NCBI GenBank assembly: GCA_903907305.1
Contig: CAIVNT010000226.1
Span: 1-11,407, forward strand
DNA from: an uncultured Ignavibacteriota bacterium
GTDB taxonomy: Bacteria; Bacteroidota; Ignavibacteria; UBA10030; UBA8401
Direction: 5' to 3'
Length of the DNA stretch: 11,407 nucleotides
The position numbers and the translations under genes are program-made. Positions 1 through 7,145 of this stretch are shown piece by piece (position 1 is the stretch's first letter; each line of letters starts with the position of its first letter). A model generated the notes under the pieces. That model was not told where the DNA came from. It ran no database searches and saw only the letters and a list, made by a program, of their open reading frames with translations.

Positions 1-674
1 GATTTCGGGAAATGGATCATCTTGATGGAGGACTGAATATCCAGGAGTGAATTTCGCTGCAGGATCTCCCTCGGAAGATGTTCGGTGAGTGAATTAAGAT
101 TGTTCGTGACCGCGTTCTTTAAGATCCTGCGAAAACCGCGGTTGTCGAGTCCTGCATTGCGCAGCTCTTCACTCGACGAATATTTCGGAATGATGGCGCC
201 GGTATTAAGGAGAGAATTCCAGTCCGTCTCATCCTCCGCATCTTTTGTTTTAAGCCGATCGAACTCGGGATGAATGAACTGAACGCGATTGAATTTATCC
301 AATTCGGGAACAGAGGAAACGGCAAGGATCTCTCCGACCTCAAACGCTTTCACAAACCAGTCCACTGCTCCGTAAAAGACACAGGAGACGTAGCCCGTCT
401 CATCTTTTATCGTCAGAAAAAATATCTTCTTTCGGTTGCGTGTATATTTTACTTCGGTGCGGAACACTGAACCGATGATGGTCACTTCGTTGCCCGCCTC
501 AACAAGCTTCGGCAGTTCTTTGATCTTTGTTATGCGGGAACGGTCGAGATAATCGTACGGAAAGTAATAGAGGAGTTTCTGAAGCGAATCGATGCCGATC
601 GTCTTCAGCACCGCCGCGCGGACCGGTCCTACCCCTTTCACATATTGAATTTCTGTTGAGGACTGACCGTTCAT
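1..674 (-). CDS. recG: ATP-dependent DNA helicase RecG, N-terminal part (cut by window edge)
   Basis: RecG is a superfamily 2 helicase that remodels stalled replication forks and branch-migrates Holliday junctions. Reading leftwards from the ATG at 674-672, the frame is open for 224 codons to the window edge, so the gene is partial. The visible part is the N-terminal wedge region. Residues 10-45 hold the helix-hairpin-like signature YVKGVGPVRA followed by LLYYFPYDYLDR, both typical of RecG. Residues about 60-135 form an OB-fold containing TIKDETGYVSCVFYG and ending in the family motif FIHPEF. The P-K-Y stretch after it and the IHFP at the edge also match RecG. The helicase motifs (Walker A, DEAH-like box) lie outside the window. 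The start codon overlaps the stop of the anti-sigma-like gene by four bases (ATGA) and has no clear Shine-Dalgarno, so translation is probably coupled to the upstream gene. The identification is firm; control by the sigma operon is inferred from the layout. Confidence 0.93.
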   Translation of the reverse strand, partial: MNGQSSTEIQYVKGVGPVRAAVLKTIGIDSLQKLLYYFPYDYLDRSRITKIKELPKLVEAGNEVTIIGSVFRTEVKYTRNRKKIFFLTIKDETGYVSCVFYGAVDWFVKAFEVGEILAVSSVPELDKFNRVQFIHPEFDRLKTKDAEDETDWNSLLNTGAIIPKYSSSEELRNAGLDNRGFRRILKNAVTNNLNSLTEHLPREILQRNSLLDIQSSIKMIHFPK

Positions 675-1696
675 CGGCTGCGCGAGGATTGGTTCCAGCC
701 GGATGGAAGATGGTAGGTGATCCGCTGATTCGGAAGTGCAACAACGAGAAGATCGTCGGAAAGCGATTCGATCACGGCCTGCTGAACATCGGACTCATTA
801 ACGGAATCATCAAACAATGTGAGAACAAGTTTGTCGTCATTCCTCTCGAGGAGCGTTTCAATCTGTCCGCTTGCTCTTGATGCTGCCGCACGGTCCGAGG
901 GAAGTTCTTTCACCGCGCGATGGCGGACGATCACCTTTCCATCCGAAGATTTCTTTACCGCCGTCATCTCTCCTGATGATGAAGAACGGGATGATTTTTC
1001 CATTGAAGACCCGGCACGTTCTCCGATCATTACAACGTTACCGATGAGCCATACTGCGGCGGAATGATTTTCCGGGAGAGCCTCGGACACTGCAACAGAT
1101 CCGCCGTCCGCGACAGAGGGATGATCATTTTTCGCCGGTGCATTTCCGGAAACCGTAGGTTCAACAGTCCGTTCAGCAAACTTTTGGGATGCAGATTGCC
1201 GTTCAATTCTGATTCCTTCCCGACGTTCGCTCTTCTTCTGAACGGCGGAACCTTCCGCGATTTGTTTCGAATCGCGCTCAGCATCGTTCTGCTGTTCCCG
1301 TATGTTTCCAGACGTATCCGGTTTGGAGGTGATAATGATCTGCGGATGCTGAAATTGTTTTGGCGCGACAAGGTCGCTAAACCAGATCTGATACAAACCG
1401 ATGCCGATCGCGATCACCACAACGGCCGCAGCCAGGCCGATATATTGATAGGAATAGAATTGCGATGCACGGTCCCGCCGTAATTTCTTCCGGAGATCCG
1501 CTTTCATCCTATCCCTGCCATGCCTGCGGATGCCGGCTGCGATCTCCGCCTCCCGAGCAATAATAGCTTTGCACGGTTCGCAACCTGCGATCTCGCGGTC
1601 CAGACGTTCCATTTCCTCCGGTGAGAGTTTGCCTAAGATATAGCGCTCCACCAGTTCCGGATCATCCGTCCAATATTTTTTTCCCTGTTCACTCAT
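671..1696 (-). CDS. Membrane-anchored anti-sigma factor-like protein
   Basis: This is a probable anti-sigma factor that holds the sigma factor encoded just upstream at the membrane. The 341-residue protein has a cytoplasmic N-terminal part (about 1-80) with the segment YILGKLSPEEMERLDREIAG, typical of zinc-finger anti-sigma domains, then C39-x2-C42. The usual Hx3Cx2C motif is degenerate: the histidine position is E35. A basic stretch (residues 57-75) precedes one membrane helix at about 85-105. The roughly 235-residue part beyond the membrane is low in complexity and rich in Ser, Arg, Glu and Lys. It ends in a more ordered segment (about 275-330, with LVLTLFDDSVNESD and LPNQRITYHLPSG) whose role I do not recognise. 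The ATG overlaps the sigma stop by four bases (ATGA), and its own stop overlaps the recG start in the same way. The anti-sigma role rests on architecture and position; direct binding is inferred. Confidence 0.75.
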   Translation of the reverse strand: MSEQGKKYWTDDPELVERYILGKLSPEEMERLDREIAGCEPCKAIIAREAEIAAGIRRHGRDRMKADLRKKLRRDRASQFYSYQYIGLAAAVVVIAIGIGLYQIWFSDLVAPKQFQHPQIIITSKPDTSGNIREQQNDAERDSKQIAEGSAVQKKSERREGIRIERQSASQKFAERTVEPTVSGNAPAKNDHPSVADGGSVAVSEALPENHSAAVWLIGNVVMIGERAGSSMEKSSRSSSSGEMTAVKKSSDGKVIVRHRAVKELPSDRAAASRASGQIETLLERNDDKLVLTLFDDSVNESDVQQAVIESLSDDLLVVALPNQRITYHLPSGWNQSSRSR

Positions 1697-2283
1697 GACT
1701 GTGCAAGCCCAACGTACATTCCGGATTCTTTCAATATTTTCTCAAGCATTTTTTTACACGTATATTTCTTCGATTTCACAGTTGCAGCGTTCGCAAATCC
1801 CATCTCCGCTGCGATCTCTTCCTGCGAATGTTCTTCCCAATAATAGAGCGTCAGCAATGTCCGGCACGGTTCGCCCAGCTGTTCCATTGCATTCGCGATA
1901 TGTTCCGAACGTTCGGAATCGATCATCTCGTCCAGCGCGGACCGCTCATATGAATCGAACTGATCGTTGTCAAATTCCGACGCCGGTTCACGAAGTTTCC
2001 GCATTCTCTTTCGGGACCAGACATTCTTTGCTACGGCAAAGAGAAACGTACTCAACTTTGCGCTCTGTTCAAAACGTCCGCTGCGAACCCGCTCCCACAG
2101 AATGATCACCGACTCCTGGAGCACATCTTCCGCATCATCTTCACTTCCGCTGTTCCGCGTTACAAATGAGAGGATCGCTTTCCTGTTCTGCCGGTATATC
2201 ATCACCAATGCCTCTTCGTCTCCCTGTTCCATCAGGTGGAGGATCTTCGCGTCGTCGTTAAGGAAAAAGAGATTCGGCTTCAT
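1693..2283 (-). CDS. ECF-type RNA polymerase sigma-70 family factor
   Basis: This is an extracytoplasmic-function sigma factor that would direct RNA polymerase to a small regulon. From the ATG at 2283-2281 it is 196 residues, a normal ECF length. Region sigma-2 spans about residues 14-92 and contains DDAEDVLQESVIILWERV, the classic core-binding segment, followed by FLFAVAKNVWSRKRMRK for -10 recognition. An acidic linker (about 100-125) leads to sigma-4 (about 131-183), whose helix-turn-helix is SQEEIAAEMGFANAATVKSK. The chosen start is preceded by AAAAAGG three bases upstream. In-frame starts at 2307 (ATG) and 2310 (TTG) would add eight or nine residues but lack a better ribosome site, so the start is uncertain. 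The gene is followed at ATGA overlaps by the anti-sigma-like gene and recG. It diverges from the vWA gene across a short intergenic region where self-regulation could act. I cannot assign it to an ECF subgroup. Confidence 0.9.
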   Translation of the reverse strand: MKPNLFFLNDDAKILHLMEQGDEEALVMIYRQNRKAILSFVTRNSGSEDDAEDVLQESVIILWERVRSGRFEQSAKLSTFLFAVAKNVWSRKRMRKLREPASEFDNDQFDSYERSALDEMIDSERSEHIANAMEQLGEPCRTLLTLYYWEEHSQEEIAAEMGFANAATVKSKKYTCKKMLEKILKESGMYVGLAQS

Positions 2284-2371
2284 TGACCTTTTTATTGTTA
2301 ATGACATCAATCAGCAATAGGTGAACAGAAGAAATTACAAATAACCATCCACAAAATCCAAAGGAGGCTGT
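2284..2371. promoter_or_regulatory. Divergent intergenic region between sigma and vWA genes
   Basis: This 88-base AT-rich region separates the starts of two oppositely oriented transcription units, so promoters for both must lie here or inside the flanking gene starts. I looked for sigma-70-like -35/-10 pairs, the Bacteroidota TAnnTTTG element and an ECF-type AAC-containing -35 on both strands, and saw no convincing match. The inference of promoter function comes only from gene orientation. Confidence 0.5.
2360..2367 (+). promoter_or_regulatory. Strong Shine-Dalgarno sequence of the vWA gene
   Basis: AAAGGAGG sits four bases before the ATG at 2372 and is a near-perfect complement to the 16S rRNA tail. 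It fixes the start of the vWA gene. A strong Shine-Dalgarno is unusual for Bacteroidia and is one reason to look to other FCB lineages for the host. Confidence 0.85.
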
Positions 2372-3766
2372 ATGAAGTCTAAAATAGGCAATAATTTCTT
2401 TCACGGGTCAAAACGAGTAACTACTTCGGTATTCACTTCAATTATTCTTCAATTGACGATGATATTTGCCGGATTAATTCATGTCAATGCGATGACACTT
2501 CTTGCCTCCGCTCCCCAGATCACCCTCGACGGAAAGCTGAATTGTCCGGTAATCTCCGAACACGGAGGAACAGCATATCTTCAATTGACGGTAAAAACGC
2601 CTGACACTGACAAAGAGAGACAACGACGACCGATGAATATTTCAATCGTAATCGACCGGAGCGGCTCTATGAGCGATCAACGGAAGATGGATTTTGTTAA
2701 AAAAGCATTCGCATCCCTGATCGATCAATTGCAGCCGAACGACCTGCTTTCTCTTGTGGTATATGACGATGCCATCGACATTCTCCGGCGCGCAAAGAAA
2801 ATCGGCGACAACCGCGCATCGATCAAAAGAATGCTTGATGATGTCTACCCCCGCGGTTCGACGAATCTTGGCGGCGGATTAACCGAAGGATTGAAGCAGG
2901 CGGAACGATTTGCGGGAAAGGAATATGTGAACCGGGTCATTCTCCTGTCCGACGGACTGGCGAATGTCGGTGTGACCGATCCTGTAGAACTGCAACGGAT
3001 GGTGAGAGGTTACCGGAACAGATCCATCTCGATCTCCACGATGGGTGTTGGACTCGACTATAACGAAAATCTGATGATGGGACTATCGGAAAGCGGCGGA
3101 GGGAATTATTATTTCATCGAACATCCCACGTCGCTCGCATCTATCGTCCGGCGGGAATTTGATATGGTCTCCTCCGTTGCAGCACAGAATGCCACTATTT
3201 CAATCGCACTTGGTGACCATATTTCGCTCTCCAGTGTTCTTGGGTGCGACTATTCCGAGGAGTATGGTAAGGTGATCATTCCGATCGGCGATCTCTATTC
3301 CAACGAAACGAGAGAGTTCACTATTGAACTGAACATCCCTGCCGGGATGGGCAAACGAATTGCTGCGTCTGGTGAACTACACTATGAAACTGAAAACAGA
3401 GTCATTTTGATCCCTGTATTCACTGCAAACGTCCGTTACTCTAAAGATGTCGCCGAGATACGCAACAGCCGCGATCTGCAGGTCCAGGCAAAAGCGGATA
3501 TTGCGGCATCAGCATCGAAAGTGGAACAGGCAATGAAAGCAATCGACAATGGAGATCAAGCCGCTGCAGTGATATTGATGGATGATGCAAAAGAGATGAT
3601 GAGCAATTCACCGGCGGCGGCGGTGGCAGGTGCTGCAGGTGAATCGGTCCGTTCACAAATGGGGAAAATTGAATCATATCAGAAGACGGTCCGTGAAGAA
3701 AGTGATACTCGTCGCGCAAAAAAATCGATCCAATACGACAATTATAAAACGAGAACAAATAAATAA
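2372..3766 (+). CDS. Exported von Willebrand factor A domain protein (YfbK-like)
   Basis: This is a 464-residue protein of the bacterial vWA family often annotated as Ca-activated chloride channel homologue or YfbK-like; its molecular function is not established. A long basic N-region and hydrophobic stretch (about 19-37) form a signal peptide or anchor, with possible cleavage after VNA at residue 40. The vWA domain spans about 88-265 with a complete MIDAS metal site: D95-R-S97-G-S99, T164 in RGSTNLGGGL, and D194 in LLSDGLANVG. A beta-rich domain follows (about 270-355). The tail (about 365-464) is Ala- and Lys-rich and probably helical, with a repeat-like stretch around AAVILMDDAKEMM. The protein would act in the periplasm or at the cell surface as a metal-dependent binding module. 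The tonB-like gene follows 50 bases later on the same strand, so they are likely co-transcribed. Divergence from an ECF sigma gene suggests it could be a regulon member. Confidence 0.85.
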   Translation: MKSKIGNNFFHGSKRVTTSVFTSIILQLTMIFAGLIHVNAMTLLASAPQITLDGKLNCPVISEHGGTAYLQLTVKTPDTDKERQRRPMNISIVIDRSGSMSDQRKMDFVKKAFASLIDQLQPNDLLSLVVYDDAIDILRRAKKIGDNRASIKRMLDDVYPRGSTNLGGGLTEGLKQAERFAGKEYVNRVILLSDGLANVGVTDPVELQRMVRGYRNRSISISTMGVGLDYNENLMMGLSESGGGNYYFIEHPTSLASIVRREFDMVSSVAAQNATISIALGDHISLSSVLGCDYSEEYGKVIIPIGDLYSNETREFTIELNIPAGMGKRIAASGELHYETENRVILIPVFTANVRYSKDVAEIRNSRDLQVQAKADIAASASKVEQAMKAIDNGDQAAAVILMDDAKEMMSNSPAAAVAGAAGESVRSQMGKIESYQKTVREESDTRRAKKSIQYDNYKTRTNK

Positions 3767-3807
3767 CCGATTCACCGGACAATTATTTCCCTCACACCAT
3801 TATTTTT

Positions 3808-3811
3808 GGAG
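3808..3811 (+). promoter_or_regulatory. Shine-Dalgarno sequence of the TonB-domain gene
   Basis: GGAG lies five bases before the ATG at 3817 and supports that start. It sits in the 50-base gap after the vWA stop. I saw no terminator in this gap, which fits co-transcription of the two genes. Confidence 0.65.
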
Positions 3812-3816
3812 CTCGT

Positions 3817-4539
3817 ATGACAGCATTGGCGAACACTGGCACAATGGAATTACGGGATTCATATCAGAAAAATCTTGGGGGCGGCTTGCTGACAGCGGGA
3901 CTGTTCCATACGATGATCGTGGCAGCATTGATGGTCAATACGTCCGTTGAGAGAATCAATGTGGGGACCATCTCTTGCGGTCCCCGTACCGGTGAAACTA
4001 TTTTGTCTATTAAAAATTACATCTTACAGCCGGCAAATCCTCCGAAATTCGCGGTGAACAAAAACGGCATCGGAATTCCTGTACCGATCCCGGACCCTGA
4101 AATCGGTCCCGAGGGAACGATTCCTGAAGAAGAACAAAGCATCAGCACAAACGGCAATGGAAAAGGGTTTACGGACGAACGTGAGATCGGAACAGGAACA
4201 AGTGAAGGGGGATCCGTCTATGGGAACACCGAAGAAACTCCTCCGAAAGATTTCACACCGGGAGTAGAGAAGTTTCCGATCGCGATCTCCAATCCAGCAC
4301 CGGCATATCCCGATATTGCACGGCGGTCCGGAGTGGAAGGGACAGTCTTTATAAAAATGTGGGTAACAAAAGATGGCACAGTGAGGACGGCAGAAGTGGT
4401 GAAATCAACTTCCGAATTATTCGATCAGGCGGCGATCGAAGCTGCAAAACTGTGGAAGTTCACTCCAGCGCTCATGAACGGCAGACCGGTGAGTGTGTTC
4501 GTCACGGTGCCGTTCAGATTCCGTCTGCGGTTAGGTTGA
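3817..4539 (+). CDS. TonB C-terminal domain protein, single membrane anchor
   Basis: This is a TonB-family protein of 240 residues. It has a short cytoplasmic N-terminus, one membrane helix (about 22-41), a periplasmic linker (about 45-150) and a TonB C-terminal domain (about 155-236). The last contains NPAPAYPDIARRSGVEG, a VFIKMWVTKDGTV strand and the closing AAKLWKFTPALMNGRPV segment, all characteristic of the family. The linker has only a short proline-rich patch (IPVPIPDPEIGPEG) and is otherwise rich in Gly, Thr and Glu, unlike the long Pro-Lys spacer of classic TonB. No exbB, exbD or TonB-dependent receptor is visible nearby, so energy transduction to an outer-membrane receptor is unproven. 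It could instead be a structural or signalling envelope protein working with the vWA protein encoded upstream. Family assignment is confident; the partner is unknown. Confidence 0.85.
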   Translation: MTALANTGTMELRDSYQKNLGGGLLTAGLFHTMIVAALMVNTSVERINVGTISCGPRTGETILSIKNYILQPANPPKFAVNKNGIGIPVPIPDPEIGPEGTIPEEEQSISTNGNGKGFTDEREIGTGTSEGGSVYGNTEETPPKDFTPGVEKFPIAISNPAPAYPDIARRSGVEGTVFIKMWVTKDGTVRTAEVVKSTSELFDQAAIEAAKLWKFTPALMNGRPVSVFVTVPFRFRLRLG

Positions 4540-4547
4540 CCTATACG

Positions 4548-5420
4548 TTATTCAGGAATATCATCAGAGTCCAATCGGCGGGATATTTCCCGGATGGAAG
4601 TAGAGCTTTCCAGAAGTTCCGGCAGATATTCTGTCGATGTGACGAAGGTCCAGAGATACGCAACGATTGAATAGATTCCGCCCGTCGTAAAATCATCAAG
4701 GTCGATAGAGATATAAAGGACAAAAAGAAATATTCCCAGCAGGCAGAGACGGATAAATGCAAAATTCAAAGCGCCCCAATATGCGATCTTTCTCTCATTC
4801 TTTGAGATCCTCTGATAATAATTGCGGATGGCGTCCATATTCTGAGTTGAGAATACGTCGAATGCCTTTTCCTTCGTATCGTGAAGATCCGTCTGTAATT
4901 TCATTACACGTTTTGCGTACAGTTTTGTGATAAGCAGAAGCGGAAGAACAATAAACAGACAGGAAACAGAGATCCGCCAATCGGAGAAATACAATGCGAT
5001 CACTGCCCCGCCGATGGCGACGGATTGTTCGATAATCTCGGGAAAACGATATTGAAAAAAATTGATGAATTCACGTGACAGTTCCGCCCTCGCAACAGTT
5101 TTCGAAACGGAATCCCCGCGATCTTTTGCTCCCTGTGCGACCTGCATGGCAATGTCCGTGAACATCGTCATATAGATCTTCTGATCAAACGCCCGTCGCA
5201 AAGCACCAGCACCGGAATTCAACAGGAATACACCGATCCAGACGGTGAGCGGAAAATAAAAATGCGCTGTTCCCTGTCCGACCGCTTTATCAATGAACGC
5301 ATCGATGACATTTCCAAACACCGTCGGCTCTACGATCCAAGCAATATTTTCGATAAGGACGAGAGATAATGCCAGAAGGATGGACTTATAATATTGTCTG
5401 AACAATCTTGAAAGAATCAT
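4548..5420 (-). CDS. Stand-alone ABC exporter-type transmembrane domain protein, no ATPase
   Basis: This 290-residue membrane protein resembles only the membrane half of type IV (exporter-fold) ABC transporters. About six hydrophobic helices can be seen, at roughly 13-30, 55-73, 128-145, 150-166, 218-240 and 247-263. Long cytoplasmic-loop-like segments lie between helices 2-3 and 4-5 (for example KLQTDLHDTKEKAFDVFSTQ). The helix 1 segment ENIAWIVEPTVFGNVIDAFI matches the exporter family. The protein ends soon after the last helix at DSDDIPE, with no Walker A, signature LSGGQ or Walker B, so it cannot hydrolyse ATP itself. The end looks natural: the adjoining gene converges 8 bases beyond and no ATPase fragment follows. 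Pfam recognises stand-alone ABC membrane regions of this kind. Its ATG overlaps the amidohydrolase stop by four bases, so the two are probably translated together. Whether it recruits an ATPase encoded elsewhere or works without one cannot be told from the sequence. Confidence 0.75.
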   Translation of the reverse strand: MILSRLFRQYYKSILLALSLVLIENIAWIVEPTVFGNVIDAFIDKAVGQGTAHFYFPLTVWIGVFLLNSGAGALRRAFDQKIYMTMFTDIAMQVAQGAKDRGDSVSKTVARAELSREFINFFQYRFPEIIEQSVAIGGAVIALYFSDWRISVSCLFIVLPLLLITKLYAKRVMKLQTDLHDTKEKAFDVFSTQNMDAIRNYYQRISKNERKIAYWGALNFAFIRLCLLGIFLFVLYISIDLDDFTTGGIYSIVAYLWTFVTSTEYLPELLESSTSIREISRRLDSDDIPE

Positions 5421-7075
5421 GGTGTACGCTGATAGATAATTTTTCCGCCGAGAATTGTCATTTCTACCTTGACCGATTCAATGGCGATATGATCGATCGA
5501 AAGGATGTCATCGGAAAGTACGACGAAATCCGCTAACTTTCCCGGGGTGATGCTCCCCTTTTCTTTTTCTTCAAATGCAGCAAAAGCATTATTGATGGTG
5601 TAGCATTCGATCGCTTCTTTCACCGTGATCTTTTGTTCCGGATACCAACCATTCGGATTCGCTCCGTCGGTTGTTCTTCGGGTAACTGCAGCATAGATTC
5701 CGAGCAGCGGATCAAGCGGTGCGACGGTCCAGTCACTGCCGAAACACATTTTGATGTGGTTATCCAAAAATGACCGGAACGGATAGGTCGTTCTGCAGCG
5801 CACATCGCCGATCCGTTTCGCTGCCCAACGTCCATCATCGATGGCGTGATACGGCTGAACAGATGCGATCACGCCGATTTTTGCAAAGCGTGCAAAATCC
5901 TTCGGATGAATATGCTGTGCATGCTCTATTCTAAATCGTCTGTCCCACAACGGATTCTTTTTGATGATGCGCTCGAACATATCCAGCATCAGACTGTTGG
6001 CGCTGTCCCCGATGGCATGCACCCGCAATTGCAGATGTGCACTATCAGCGGATGTAGCCCAACGTTCAAGCCGTCCGTCCGTCACAATATCCATCGGAAG
6101 ACCGTGTGTATTCTCATTCAGGAACGGTTCAAAGAATAATGCCGTGGAAGAACCAAGCGAACCGTCCACAAATGCTTTCACAAAACCGAGCTGCACCATC
6201 TCATCGCCGAACGGAGCCTGGATTCCGCTCAGTGCGAGATTTTTCCATCCCGAGATATAACTGACGCAGTTCATCCTCGCCGTCAGTTCACCTCGACGGT
6301 TCAATTCATTGTACGTTGTAATGTCCCGTTCGCCATTCGAATACGCCATATCCTGAATAGATGTCACTCCGAAACGTTTCGCTTCGTTCAATGCCAAACG
6401 GGCAGCAGTCAGCATATCCTCATCCGATGGCGCGGGAATCAATCCCCATACCGGGGACATCGCTTCATCCTTCAGAAGTCCCGTCGGTTCGCCTGTAATA
6501 GGATCGCGGACGATCGTTCCGCCGGGCGGATCGGGAGTATTCTTTGTGATGCCGGCAAGTTTCAGCACGGCACTGTTCGCAAGAGCCATGTGCCCGTCAT
6601 ACCGGTTGACAAAGACAGGAGTGTTTGGAGTATATCTGTCGATCATTTCTTTTGATGGAAGTTTTCCGCTCTTCCAAAGATCATGATCCCAATCCCCGCC
6701 TGTGATCCATTTTGACGGCCGAGCGTCCGCCCGTTTCCTGATAATGGAAGAAAATTCTTCTTCTGTCTTTGCGTTACGGAGATCGACGCTCTGCAATTGA
6801 AATCCGCCGGACATGAAATGTGTGTGGTTATCAATGAATCCCGGCATCATCCGTTTTTTTTTCAAATCGATCACGCGGGTAGAGGCTCCAACGAACGTTC
6901 TGATCTCCTTCGTTGAACCGACCGCGATGATGCATCCTGCGGAGACAGCAACCGCTTCCGCTTCAGGTTGTGCGGCATCCACCGTCCAGATCTTCCCATT
7001 GATATAAACAGCATCTGCGGAATGTTGACCGAACAGAATGAACGGACACAAAAGGACAAAGAAGATTTTCTTCAT
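5417..7075 (-). CDS. Exported amidohydrolase, YtcJ-type (amidohydrolase family 3)
   Basis: This is a metal-dependent hydrolase of the amidohydrolase superfamily, closest in pattern to YtcJ/AepA-like proteins; the substrate is unknown. Starting at the ATG at 7075 gives 552 residues. That start exposes a signal peptide, MKKIFFVLLCPFILFG, immediately at the N-terminus. The longer open frame back to a GTG at 7156 adds 27 residues of poor leader-like sequence and overlaps gpsA, so I rejected it; an ATG at 7087 is possible. Metal and catalytic motifs, counted from the chosen start, are H84-T-H86 in FIDNHTHF, K300 in VKAFVDGSLGSS, H353 in RVHAIGD, H385 in IEHAQHI and D448 in FGSDWTVAPLDP. The C-terminal SITPGKLADFVVLS is also typical. 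The gene follows gpsA after 70 bases and overlaps the ABC membrane-domain gene by ATGA. Export suggests hydrolysis of a small molecule in the periplasm or at the surface. Confidence 0.9.
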   Translation of the reverse strand: MKKIFFVLLCPFILFGQHSADAVYINGKIWTVDAAQPEAEAVAVSAGCIIAVGSTKEIRTFVGASTRVIDLKKKRMMPGFIDNHTHFMSGGFQLQSVDLRNAKTEEEFSSIIRKRADARPSKWITGGDWDHDLWKSGKLPSKEMIDRYTPNTPVFVNRYDGHMALANSAVLKLAGITKNTPDPPGGTIVRDPITGEPTGLLKDEAMSPVWGLIPAPSDEDMLTAARLALNEAKRFGVTSIQDMAYSNGERDITTYNELNRRGELTARMNCVSYISGWKNLALSGIQAPFGDEMVQLGFVKAFVDGSLGSSTALFFEPFLNENTHGLPMDIVTDGRLERWATSADSAHLQLRVHAIGDSANSLMLDMFERIIKKNPLWDRRFRIEHAQHIHPKDFARFAKIGVIASVQPYHAIDDGRWAAKRIGDVRCRTTYPFRSFLDNHIKMCFGSDWTVAPLDPLLGIYAAVTRRTTDGANPNGWYPEQKITVKEAIECYTINNAFAAFEEKEKGSITPGKLADFVVLSDDILSIDHIAIESVKVEMTILGGKIIYQRTP

Positions 7076-7145
7076 AGGATTGAACATATCATAGATCCGT
7101 ATTGATTGAGATGCGGAAGGATGTTGAAAAATTACTGAGGAGATA

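Noticed and set aside
2449..2592. Direct repeat CTTCAATTGACG, two copies about 130 bases apart in the vWA gene
   Set aside because: Both copies are inside coding sequence and encode ordinary residues (LQLT in both); there is no third copy or spacing pattern.
4532..4543. Near-palindrome TAGGT-TG-ACCTA at the convergent junction, considered as a bidirectional terminator
   Set aside because: The stem is five base pairs with a two-base loop and no flanking T-run; too weak to be a terminator and likely chance.
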